Assembly (NCBI GenBank): GCA_021815285.1
Contig: JAKAHE010000022.1
Span: 1 to 15,225 of the forward strand
From: Nitrospirota bacterium
GTDB lineage: Bacteria; Nitrospirota; JACRHJ01
Direction of reading: 5' to 3'
DNA length: 15,225 nucleotides
Position numbers and translations under genes: made by a program. The notes below the pieces were generated by a model. It worked only from the letters and a program-made list of their open reading frames with translations. It was not told the DNA's origin and ran no database searches. Below are positions 1 through 6,977 of the stretch, piece after piece. How positions within the stretch are numbered: position 1 is the first letter of the stretch; each line of letters begins with the position of its first letter.

Positions 1-2112
1 GAGAAACAGGCCTACCGCCTCGCATACTGGCGGGTCGCCGCGGACGAGATAAACTACCGCAGGTTCTTCGACATAAACGAACTGGCGGGACTCATGGCCG
101 AAAACCCTCTGGTATTCGAGCGCACCCACGAACTGGTTATAAGGCTTATAGCCGAGGGCAAGGTGCAGGGCCTGAGAGTAGACCACCCCGACGGACTCCA
201 GAACCCCCTTGAATATTTTCAAAGGCTCCAGGCAAAGATAGCGGAGGCAAAGGCCGCTGGAGAGCCTAAGCTTGCAGGCGCGCTGCAAGGCGCAACCGGC
301 GGGAAGCCCTTTTACGTCGTGGCGGAGAAGATACTGGCCGGGCACGAGCGCCTGCCGGAGGACTGGCCCGTGCACGGCACGACTGGCTATGATTTTACCC
401 GCATCGTAGACGGGATATTTGTAAACCAGGACGCCGTAAAAAAATTCGACAGGCTATACGCGAGGTTCATAGGACATAACATGGACTGGGAGATGCTCGC
501 GTACGACCGCAGAAAGCTTATAATGAAGGTCTCCCTCGCGTCGGAACTCAACGTCCTTGCAAGTATGCTTTCCCGCATATCGGATTCCAATATCCACACA
601 CGCGACTTCACTTTTAACAGCCTCAGGGACGCCATAAAGGAGACCGTCGCGTGTTTCCCGGTATACCGCACATACATAAGCGGCAGCGAGACGACGCCGG
701 AGGACAGGAGGCACGTTGACTGGGCCGTCAACCTCGCCAGGAAAAGGACAAGGACGGCGGATGTCAGCGTCTTCGGGTTCCTCCGGGAAGTCATGCTCTC
801 CGGGCGCGCAGAAGACAGGACGGAGCAGTTCCTGAAATCCGCCGTGCAGTTCGTTATGAAGCTTCAGCAGTTCACAAGCCCTGTCACTGCCAAGGGCCTG
901 GAAGACACGGCCTTTTACATTTACAACCGCCTCGCTTCGTTAAACGAAGTAGGGGGAGACCCGTCCCGCTTCGGCGTGTCCGTCCAGGCGTTTCACCGCG
1001 CGAACACCGAGAGGTGGAAACGCTTCCCGCACTCCATGCTTTCCACCTCCACGCACGACACCAAGCGGAGCGCCGACGTAAGGATGCGCCTCATGGCCCT
1101 GACCGAGTTCCCCGGCGAGTGGCGCGAAAGGGTTGTCAAGTGGAGCCGGTTCAACGAGAAAGGGAAAAGGAAAGTAGACGGAAGGCTCGCGCCGGCAAGA
1201 AACGACGAGTATCTGTTTTATCAGACGCTGGTCGGGGCCTGGCCGGTCGGTGATGCGTCCGCCGAAACAGCCCCGGAATTTGAGGAGAGAATATGTGCCT
1301 GCATGATAAAGGCCGCGCGCGAGGCCAAGGCGCACATGAGTTGGATAAACCCTAATCCGGAATACGAGCGGGCTTTACTGGAGTTCGTGCGCTACTGCCT
1401 TGACCGCCAGAGGAAAAACATATTCATGGAAGACTTCATGTCGTTCCAGAGGAAGATTTCCAGGATAGGGATGTACAACAGCCTGTCGCAGACGCTCCTG
1501 AAACTTACGTCGCCCGGTGTCCCGGACATATACCAGGGAGACGAGATATGGAATTATAACCTTGTTGACCCGGACAACAGAAGGCCCGTGAACTATGCCG
1601 TCAGGATGACGATGCTTGGCGACATGAGGAAGATTTTCAGCGAGCCTGGTAATACTGCGGCGGCGCTTGCCGGGATGACGTCGAATATGGAGGACGGCAG
1701 GATAAAGATGTATATAATATGGAAAACGCTTTCCCTGAGACGCGATAATGAGAGGCTCTTCCGGGAAGGGGACTACCAAAAGCTGAACGCGGAAGGCCCG
1801 CGCTCGGCCCATGTGTGCGCGTTCGCCAGGGTTCCGGGAAAGGGGCCATCCGAATCCTCGGCTGTCGTTATCGCGCCGAGGCTGTATGGCGCGCTTGCGG
1901 AAATCCACGAGCCGGCAGACCGGTCTCTGACCCCCGTCGGCGCCTCTGTCTGGGCCGGGACGTATGTCGAGTCGCCCGCGGATGCGGCAATGAAATACAG
2001 AAATATTTTCACCGGCGAGACGACGGAGACGTTTGAGCGCGAAGGCAGGTACTGGATAGCCCTCGAAGGCGCGCTTGGAAATTTCCCTGTCGCATTGCTG
2101 ATACCCGATTAG
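1..2112 (+). CDS. treY: Maltooligosyl trehalose synthase TreY, 5'-truncated by window edge
   Basis: TreY is a GH13 enzyme that isomerises the reducing-end alpha-1,4 bond of maltooligosaccharides to an alpha-1,1 bond, so that TreZ can release trehalose. The frame is open from base 1 (it reads YRLAYWRVAADEINYRRFFD before the first Met at 94), so the gene starts upstream. 703 residues are present of a family usually near 900. Visible hallmarks are GLRVDHPDGL with the presumed nucleophile Asp at 181-183, the acid/base Glu in VVAEKILAG at 325-327, STHDTKRSADVR near 1042-1080, and the C-terminal SPGVPDIYQGDE and DPDNRRPVNY blocks typical of TreY. It ends 13 bp before a convergent gene. treZ or other glycogen genes probably lie upstream, outside the window. 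The family call is very secure. Confidence 0.96.
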   Translation, partial: EKQAYRLAYWRVAADEINYRRFFDINELAGLMAENPLVFERTHELVIRLIAEGKVQGLRVDHPDGLQNPLEYFQRLQAKIAEAKAAGEPKLAGALQGATGGKPFYVVAEKILAGHERLPEDWPVHGTTGYDFTRIVDGIFVNQDAVKKFDRLYARFIGHNMDWEMLAYDRRKLIMKVSLASELNVLASMLSRISDSNIHTRDFTFNSLRDAIKETVACFPVYRTYISGSETTPEDRRHVDWAVNLARKRTRTADVSVFGFLREVMLSGRAEDRTEQFLKSAVQFVMKLQQFTSPVTAKGLEDTAFYIYNRLASLNEVGGDPSRFGVSVQAFHRANTERWKRFPHSMLSTSTHDTKRSADVRMRLMALTEFPGEWRERVVKWSRFNEKGKRKVDGRLAPARNDEYLFYQTLVGAWPVGDASAETAPEFEERICACMIKAAREAKAHMSWINPNPEYERALLEFVRYCLDRQRKNIFMEDFMSFQRKISRIGMYNSLSQTLLKLTSPGVPDIYQGDEIWNYNLVDPDNRRPVNYAVRMTMLGDMRKIFSEPGNTAAALAGMTSNMEDGRIKMYIIWKTLSLRRDNERLFREGDYQKLNAEGPRSAHVCAFARVPGKGPSESSAVVIAPRLYGALAEIHEPADRSLTPVGASVWAGTYVESPADAAMKYRNIFTGETTETFEREGRYWIALEGALGNFPVALLIPD

Positions 2113-2125
2113 CCCGCCCGCATCA

Positions 2126-2872
2126 TCACGCCGCGCGCGCCTGCTTTCCGGCGCCTTCGATGAGACCCTTCAGTGTCAGCGCGTTCAGCGCGGCATAGCC
2201 CGCGTAGTCGTTGTCGAAATAGCAGAAGACCCGCCGACCTTCGCGCTCATATTTCCTGAAAGCCGACGAGAGATCGCTTAAAAAACCGTCCGGATACGAG
2301 CCTGAATATTTTCCGACCGGCCCGTGCAGCCGGAAGTAAACGATCTCCGCCGTAATCTCCCGAGGGGTGAAGTATCCGTTGAAATCGTATATACAGAAAG
2401 TCATTCCGTTGTCCGCGAGAATTTTATACGTCTCGCCTCTTACCCAGCTTCTGTTCCTGAACTCGAAGACGTATCCGAAGCCCTCCGGCAGTACGGAGAT
2501 AAACTCCTTAAGCCTCCCGGCATCAAATTCAAGCCCCGGAGGCGTCTGGAATAGCACCGGGCCGAGCTTCACGCCGAGACCGCCCATCCTTTCCAGGAAT
2601 GTTTTCACGGGCTCATGGCAGTCCTTCAGCCTTTTTATATGGGTTATGAAACGGCTGGCCTTGGCTGCGAAAACAAAGCCCTCCGGAGAGCCTTCCCGCC
2701 AGGACAGGACGCTCTTCTCAGAGGGCAGGCGATAGAACGGGTTGTTCAGCTCGACCGTGCCAAAGACGCGAGCGTAGTATCCGAGCATCTCCCGGACTTT
2801 CATGTCGCGCGGGTAAAACGGGCCTTTCCAGTGGCTGTAGCTCCAGCCGGAAGTCCCTACGAAAATATTCAC
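2126..2872 (-). CDS. DUF72 (YecE-like) family protein
   Basis: A 248-residue protein of the DUF72 family, predicted TIM-barrel proteins of unknown biochemical function. The diagnostic start FVGTSGWSYSHWKGPFYP lies at residues 4-21, followed by TVELNNPFYRLPS and, near the C-terminus, VFCYFDNDYAGYAALNA. The frame stays open upstream to 3457, but that part is antisense-shadow sequence of gap. The GTG at 2872-2870 matches where the family begins and overlaps the gap stop codon (GTGA). No good ribosome binding site stands before it, so translation probably depends on reinitiation after gap. It is third in the ldh-gap-DUF72 operon. Nothing in the sequence indicates its substrate, and the location beside sugar genes is only circumstantial. 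Confidence 0.93.
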   Translation of the reverse strand: MNIFVGTSGWSYSHWKGPFYPRDMKVREMLGYYARVFGTVELNNPFYRLPSEKSVLSWREGSPEGFVFAAKASRFITHIKRLKDCHEPVKTFLERMGGLGVKLGPVLFQTPPGLEFDAGRLKEFISVLPEGFGYVFEFRNRSWVRGETYKILADNGMTFCIYDFNGYFTPREITAEIVYFRLHGPVGKYSGSYPDGFLSDLSSAFRKYEREGRRVFCYFDNDYAGYAALNALTLKGLIEGAGKQARAA

Positions 2873-3891
2873 GCCGCCTGTCTCAGTTCTCCCGCCTCCA
2901 CGCCGAGCATACGCGCGGCCTCCCTTACCATCTGGCATGAATAGCCCCACTCGTTGTCGTACCAGCTCATCACCTTCAGCAGGTCTCCGTCCACCACCTG
3001 CGTCATGGAGAGGTCTATGACGGATGCCCTGCTGTCTTTTATTATGTCGGAGGATACTATCGGGTCTTCGGATACGCCGAGGACGCCCCGGTACCTGTCC
3101 GTCTGCGCCTCTTCGCTGAAGGCGCGGTTGACCTCTTCCCTTGTCGCCGGTCTTTCGAGGATGAAAGTTATGTCGGATATAGAGCCTATGGGAACCGGAG
3201 CGCGCACGGCCAGGCCGCCGAATTTCCCCATGTACTGCGGCAGGGCCTTCGTCGTGGCCTTTGCCGCGCCGGTAGAAGTCGGCACGAGGTTCGCGGCGCC
3301 GGCGCGCCCCCGCGTGAACTTTTTGTTCGCCCCGTCCACGATAGACTGCGATGCCGTGTACGCGTGCAGCGTCGTCATGATGGCCTTCTTTATCCCGAAG
3401 CGCCTGCCGACAATCTCCACAACCGGTGTAATGCAGTTCGTCGTGCAGCTTGCGCACGAGATTACCTCCGGGCTTCCCTCCGGCGGGTTAACTCCATGCA
3501 CCACGGTCAGGACTTCGTCGCTCTTGGATGGCGCGGAGAGTATCACGTGTCTTGCCCCGGCCCTGATGTGCTTTTCCAGATCTTCCTTTTTCGTGAACGC
3601 GCCGGTGCATTCAAATACCAGGTCAACACCCATCTCGCCCCACGGGAGCATCGAAGGGTCCATCTCGGAGAGAAGCCGAATCTCCCTGCCGTTGACGGCA
3701 ATTGCGTTCCCGCGCAGCTCTATTTTTTTATCGTAGCGCCCGTACACGGTGTCATACTTCAGCATGTATGCAATGTTCTCGGAAGGCACGAGGTCGTTTA
3801 TCGCCGCGAGTTCCAGCCCCGGCGTGTCCTGGATTATCTTGAAAGTCGCCCGGCCTATGCGGCCCATCCCGTTTATCGCCACCCTTGCCAT
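2869..3891 (-). CDS. gap: Glyceraldehyde-3-phosphate dehydrogenase, type I
   Basis: Cytosolic GAPDH of 340 residues (usual length about 335) that converts glyceraldehyde 3-phosphate, NAD+ and phosphate to 1,3-bisphosphoglycerate. The N-terminal Rossmann motif is INGMGRIGR (6-14); Asp33 in AINDL fits NAD+ preference. The catalytic Cys149 sits in SCASCTTNC and the partner is His176 in TTLHAYTA. TSTGAAKA (205-212) and WYDNEWGYS near the C-terminus are conserved. The phosphate-site segment reads RAPVPIGSISD rather than the commoner RVPTPNVSVVD, marking a divergent type I subgroup. The ATG at 3891 has GGAGGACATC directly before it, starting next to the ldh stop codon, so it is co-translated with ldh. 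Erythrose-4-phosphate dehydrogenase is a less likely alternative. Confidence 0.95.
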   Translation of the reverse strand: MARVAINGMGRIGRATFKIIQDTPGLELAAINDLVPSENIAYMLKYDTVYGRYDKKIELRGNAIAVNGREIRLLSEMDPSMLPWGEMGVDLVFECTGAFTKKEDLEKHIRAGARHVILSAPSKSDEVLTVVHGVNPPEGSPEVISCASCTTNCITPVVEIVGRRFGIKKAIMTTLHAYTASQSIVDGANKKFTRGRAGAANLVPTSTGAAKATTKALPQYMGKFGGLAVRAPVPIGSISDITFILERPATREEVNRAFSEEAQTDRYRGVLGVSEDPIVSSDIIKDSRASVIDLSMTQVVDGDLLKVMSWYDNEWGYSCQMVREAARMLGVEAGELRQAA

Positions 3892-3901
3892 GATGTCCTC
3901 C

Positions 3902-4927
3902 TTACGCGGCCTTCCAGGGCGCCTGACCGACGATATTCTCAGGCTGCCCCCTGAGATAAGCCGTGATGTTTTCGACCGAGGTTTTAAGTATCCTCTGCAC
4001 GGCCTCTTTCGTATTGAACGCGCTGTGCGGCGTGATGAATACGTTTCTAAGCCTCAAGAGGACGCTGTTAGCAAGAACCGTCTCAAGGTCGTATTTCTTC
4101 CGGAATATGGAACTCAGAAGTTCCGCCTCCTCGCGAATTGCAGGCTCCTCGTCCAGGACGTCAAGTCCAGCCGCGCCCACCTTCCCGTCGGCAATCGCCC
4201 GGAGAAGCGCCTGGACGTTCAGGACGCTTCCGCGCGAGGTGTTTATTATCACCACGCCGTCCTTCATGAGTTTGAATTCGTCGGTCGATATGAGGTCTTT
4301 CGTCTTCTCGTTCGCCGGGACGTGCAGGGTTATTATGTCTGAGCGGGAAAGTATCTCAGGCATCTCCGCATAGACAAACCCGAGTTCCCTTGAGAGTCTT
4401 TCGTCTCTTCGGACATCGTGTGCCAGGACGCGCATGCTGAACCCCCTTGCTATTTCTATGACATGCCTGCCGATGCCACCTACGCCGATAACTCCGATGG
4501 TCTTGCCGCGCAGATCGAAACCCATCAATCCAGCCTGTGAGAAATCGCCCTTCCTTGTCCTGTCTATGGCATCATACATCTTATGGCTTATGGCGAGTAT
4601 CAGGGCGAATACGTGCTCTGCGACTGTGCTCTCGCCGTAGCGCGGCACGTTCGAGACCACGATTCCCATCTTGCGGCAGTAATCCATGTCGATATGATCA
4701 TAGCCGGTAGAGCGCGTGGCGATCATCTTGAGGCCGCCGAAATGCCGGAGCGTATCCCGGCCAAGGTTCGAATATATGAACGGCGAGATTATGTCGGCGC
4801 CGGAATGCTCCCCTGCATTATCGGGTGTGAGCGGCTCGGGGAGTGTTACCACGTCATGCCCGCCCGCTCTCAGTTCGTCGAACGCCGCCTTCTCCCATTC
4901 CTCGACTTCGTATACCGCAATCTTCAT
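3902..4927 (-). CDS. D-2-hydroxyacid dehydrogenase, probably D-lactate dehydrogenase
   Basis: A 341-residue NAD-dependent D-isomer-specific 2-hydroxyacid dehydrogenase; the closest remembered subfamily is fermentative D-lactate dehydrogenase, which reduces pyruvate to D-lactate with NADH. The nucleotide-binding motif GVIGVGGIG is at 145-153 with Asp171 ending beta-2 (NAD preference). The catalytic triad is visible: Arg232 in NTSRGSV, Glu261 in LDEEP, and His301 in ITPHSAFN. Start: the ATG at 4927 follows GGGAG with 7-nt spacing and begins MKIAVYE, a typical start; an upstream Met at 4981 would overlap the promoter and is rejected. It is first in the operon with gap and DUF72. Substrate could be another 2-ketoacid, so no symbol is assigned. 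Confidence 0.88.
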   Translation of the reverse strand: MKIAVYEVEEWEKAAFDELRAGGHDVVTLPEPLTPDNAGEHSGADIISPFIYSNLGRDTLRHFGGLKMIATRSTGYDHIDMDYCRKMGIVVSNVPRYGESTVAEHVFALILAISHKMYDAIDRTRKGDFSQAGLMGFDLRGKTIGVIGVGGIGRHVIEIARGFSMRVLAHDVRRDERLSRELGFVYAEMPEILSRSDIITLHVPANEKTKDLISTDEFKLMKDGVVIINTSRGSVLNVQALLRAIADGKVGAAGLDVLDEEPAIREEAELLSSIFRKKYDLETVLANSVLLRLRNVFITPHSAFNTKEAVQRILKTSVENITAYLRGQPENIVGQAPWKAA

Positions 4928-4952
4928 CGTTAATCTCCCATTTCCATGAAAA

Positions 4953-4981
4953 AGTTTAGCACCCGGCATATGCGGTGTCAA
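4953..4981 (-). promoter_or_regulatory. Sigma-70-type promoter of the ldh-gap-DUF72 operon
   Basis: Read on the minus strand: TTGACA (4981-4976), a 17-bp spacer, then TAAACT (4958-4953). The -35 is perfect and the spacing is optimal. Transcription would start near 4946, leaving a leader of about 20 nt that contains the GGGAG ribosome binding site of ldh. No clear operator is visible. Confidence 0.78.
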
Positions 4982-5008
4982 TGGTGGCGGATAACGCTGC
5001 CGCGCTTT

Positions 5009-5038
5009 CCGGCAAAGGCAAAGGAAATCGGCTATAAT
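5009..5038 (+). promoter_or_regulatory. Probable promoter of DUF5752-treT, perfect -10 with weak -35
   Basis: TATAAT at 5033-5038 matches the -10 consensus exactly. The best -35 at an 18-bp spacing is CCGGCA (5009-5014), only three of six matches, so the promoter may need an activator or may be modest. Predicted start is near 5045, and the downstream AAGGAG (5062-5067) precedes the ATG at 5073 by five bases. It is divergent from the ldh promoter within the 145-bp gap 4928-5072. Confidence 0.6.
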
Positions 5039-5072
5039 TGCAGGTAAGAAACTACGAATATAAGGAGCGCAG

Positions 5073-5732
5073 ATGGCATTTGCCGTAAAAGACTGCGCGC
5101 TGGCGGCAATCGCAACTGGCGTGCGGGCTCATAACCTCCGGGAGCTTCGGGACAAACTTATGACGGTCCATCCGGGGAGCATCTATTACCACTTCTGGGG
5201 CGGGCTTTTAAGACCGGTTTTCGAGAGCCGCGAATACATGAACGACTTTGCTGACTGGTCCAGAAAGGCGCACGGGCTTCACGACGAGGCTTTGGCGGAG
5301 AGACTTTCCGTTATCGACCCGACGGATTTCGAAGACCTCGAGGAATTGAGACAGGAGCTTGTGGAAATAACCTCGGTGAGGCTCGAGGAAAGCGAGAAGC
5401 TAAGGCTCCTGCACGCGGACAGGCCGTTCGTGTTCATCCGCTCTCAGATAGTAATATTCGATACATATGTGACTGTAGCGCATCCCTTGCAGCTTCCGAT
5501 GGCGGCGCCCATGATGACCCCGTCGTCGTTTTTCTTCCATTTCGTGGATGCGCGCAGGAGGACGAAAGACCGCATGGACGACTTCCGCGAATGGCTTATG
5601 GAATACGGCGATGAGTTCAGGCCCCTTATCGACAGGCTTGCCTCTCTCGACCCGTACTTCATTCAGCTTACGGAACTCAAGGAGAAGATAGCGGGCATAT
5701 TCACGAGCTATTTTGCGGGAGAGACGGTATGA
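5073..5732 (+). CDS. DUF5752 family protein, coupled to TreT
   Basis: A 219-residue soluble protein that I recognise as DUF5752, a family of unknown function often encoded next to trehalose synthase genes (from memory, not searched). No signal peptide or membrane segment is evident. The sequence shows an internal duplication: residues about 3-100 (HPGSIYYHF at 33-41, NDFADW 57-62, IDPTDFEDLEEL 81-92) align with about 119-210 (TPSSFFFHF 149-157, DDFREW 169-174, LDPYFIQLTEL 192-202) at a steady offset of 110-116. Each half ends in a charged helical segment. The ATG has AAGGAG five bases upstream. Its stop overlaps the treT start (ATGA), implying translational coupling and perhaps a stoichiometric or regulatory partner of TreT. 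Confidence 0.85.
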   Translation: MAFAVKDCALAAIATGVRAHNLRELRDKLMTVHPGSIYYHFWGGLLRPVFESREYMNDFADWSRKAHGLHDEALAERLSVIDPTDFEDLEELRQELVEITSVRLEESEKLRLLHADRPFVFIRSQIVIFDTYVTVAHPLQLPMAAPMMTPSSFFFHFVDARRRTKDRMDDFREWLMEYGDEFRPLIDRLASLDPYFIQLTELKEKIAGIFTSYFAGETV

Positions 5733-6970
5733 GCGGACTTCTCGACGCATACGCGAAGGCGGCGGGCGAGGATACCATATCCCATCTGAGACAACTTTCC
5801 TCGACTCTGAACGGCATGAAGGTGGTGCACGTCAATTCCACCCGCGAGGGCGGCGGAGTCGCGGAAATACTCTATCGGCTCGTCCCGCTTCAACAGGAGC
5901 TCGGCTTCGACGCCCGATGGGAGGTAATCACAGGCGGCAAGGAGTTCTACCAGTGCACGAAGGGTTTCCATAACGCGTTGCAGGGAAACCCGGTCGCCGT
6001 CCCGGACAGGCTCTTGAAGGAATTCGAGAAGACTAACCGAGATAACGCGGAGAGGATGAAGGACTCGCTTGAGGACGCGGACGCAGTTTTCATACACGAC
6101 CCGCAACCCGCGCCGCTTATAAAATACTTTCCTAACCGCAAGGGGAAATGGATATGGAGATGCCACATAGACGCATCACAGCCATACCGCCCGGTATGGA
6201 ATTACCTGCGGAAGTTCGTCGCGCAGTACGACGCGAGCGTATTCTCCCTGGCCGAGTTCTCGCAGTCGCTCCCGCACCCGCAGTATATCATTCCGCCGTC
6301 GATTGACCCGTTATCCGAGAAGAACATGGACATTCCGGACGATGAGATTAACCGCGTTGCGGAGATGTTCGGACTCGACCGCTCGCGCCCGCTTGTAGTC
6401 CAGGTTTCGCGCTTCGACAGGTTCAAGGACCCGATAGGCGTAATACGGGCGTACCGTCTTGCGAAGAAATTCTCGCCCGGCCTTCAGCTCGTCCTTGCGG
6501 GCGGCGGCGCCACGGACGACCCGGAAGGCGGCGCGGTGCTTAAAGAGGTGCAGGAGGCCGCAGGCGGAGACGGCGACGCGCATGTCCTGCTCCTGCCGGC
6601 GGACGCGCACAGGACGATAAACGCCCTACAGCGCGCGGCGGACATTGTTGTGCAGAAGTCCATCCGGGAGGGCTTCGGCCTTACCGTGACGGAGGGTCTC
6701 TGGAAGGGCAAACCGGTTGTTGGCGGGAACACGGGCGGCATAAGGATACAGGTTATAGACCACCACACGGGCTTTCTTGTAAACACGCCTGAAGGTGCGG
6801 CTATGCGAATACGTTACCTGCTCTTGAACAGGAAAAAACGCGAGGAGATGGGCAGGAAGGCGAGGGACTATGTGCGGCGGAACTTTCTTCTTACGAGGCA
6901 GATCCGCGAACACCTCACGCTTATGGCGGGGCTTCATCACGGCTCGGAAGACAGGATAGGAATGGGATGA
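5729..6970 (+). CDS. treT: Trehalose synthase TreT (trehalose glycosyltransferring synthase), GT4
   Basis: A 413-residue GT-B fold retaining glycosyltransferase that, in the TreT family, reversibly makes trehalose from NDP-glucose and free glucose. The N-terminal domain carries VNSTREGGGVAEIL (35-48), typical of TreT, then WRCHIDAS (143-150). The C-terminal nucleotide-sugar domain has QVSRFDRFKDP (225-235), LAGGGATDDPEGG (256-268) and the E-x7-E motif with Glu314 and Glu322 in IREGFGLTVTEG. The ATG overlaps the DUF5752 stop (ATGA) and has GGGAG (5717-5721) seven bases upstream. The first 30 residues are a helical extension before the GT core. It ends only 7 bp from convergent zwf. Family membership is secure; direction of the reaction in vivo (synthesis or breakdown) cannot be read from the sequence. 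Confidence 0.92.
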   Translation: MSGLLDAYAKAAGEDTISHLRQLSSTLNGMKVVHVNSTREGGGVAEILYRLVPLQQELGFDARWEVITGGKEFYQCTKGFHNALQGNPVAVPDRLLKEFEKTNRDNAERMKDSLEDADAVFIHDPQPAPLIKYFPNRKGKWIWRCHIDASQPYRPVWNYLRKFVAQYDASVFSLAEFSQSLPHPQYIIPPSIDPLSEKNMDIPDDEINRVAEMFGLDRSRPLVVQVSRFDRFKDPIGVIRAYRLAKKFSPGLQLVLAGGGATDDPEGGAVLKEVQEAAGGDGDAHVLLLPADAHRTINALQRAADIVVQKSIREGFGLTVTEGLWKGKPVVGGNTGGIRIQVIDHHTGFLVNTPEGAAMRIRYLLLNRKKREEMGRKARDYVRRNFLLTRQIREHLTLMAGLHHGSEDRIGMG

Positions 6971-6977
6971 CCGGCCA

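Noticed and set aside
2873..3457. N-terminal extension of the DUF72 frame to 443 residues
   Set aside because: The extra 195 residues lie wholly antisense-frame within gap, are rich in Arg/Gly/His like a shadow frame, and the DUF72 family starts at the GTG at 2872.
2954..3736. 260-codon plus-strand open frame opposite gap
   Set aside because: Long but wholly antisense to a clear GAPDH gene; its composition is that of a reverse-frame shadow.
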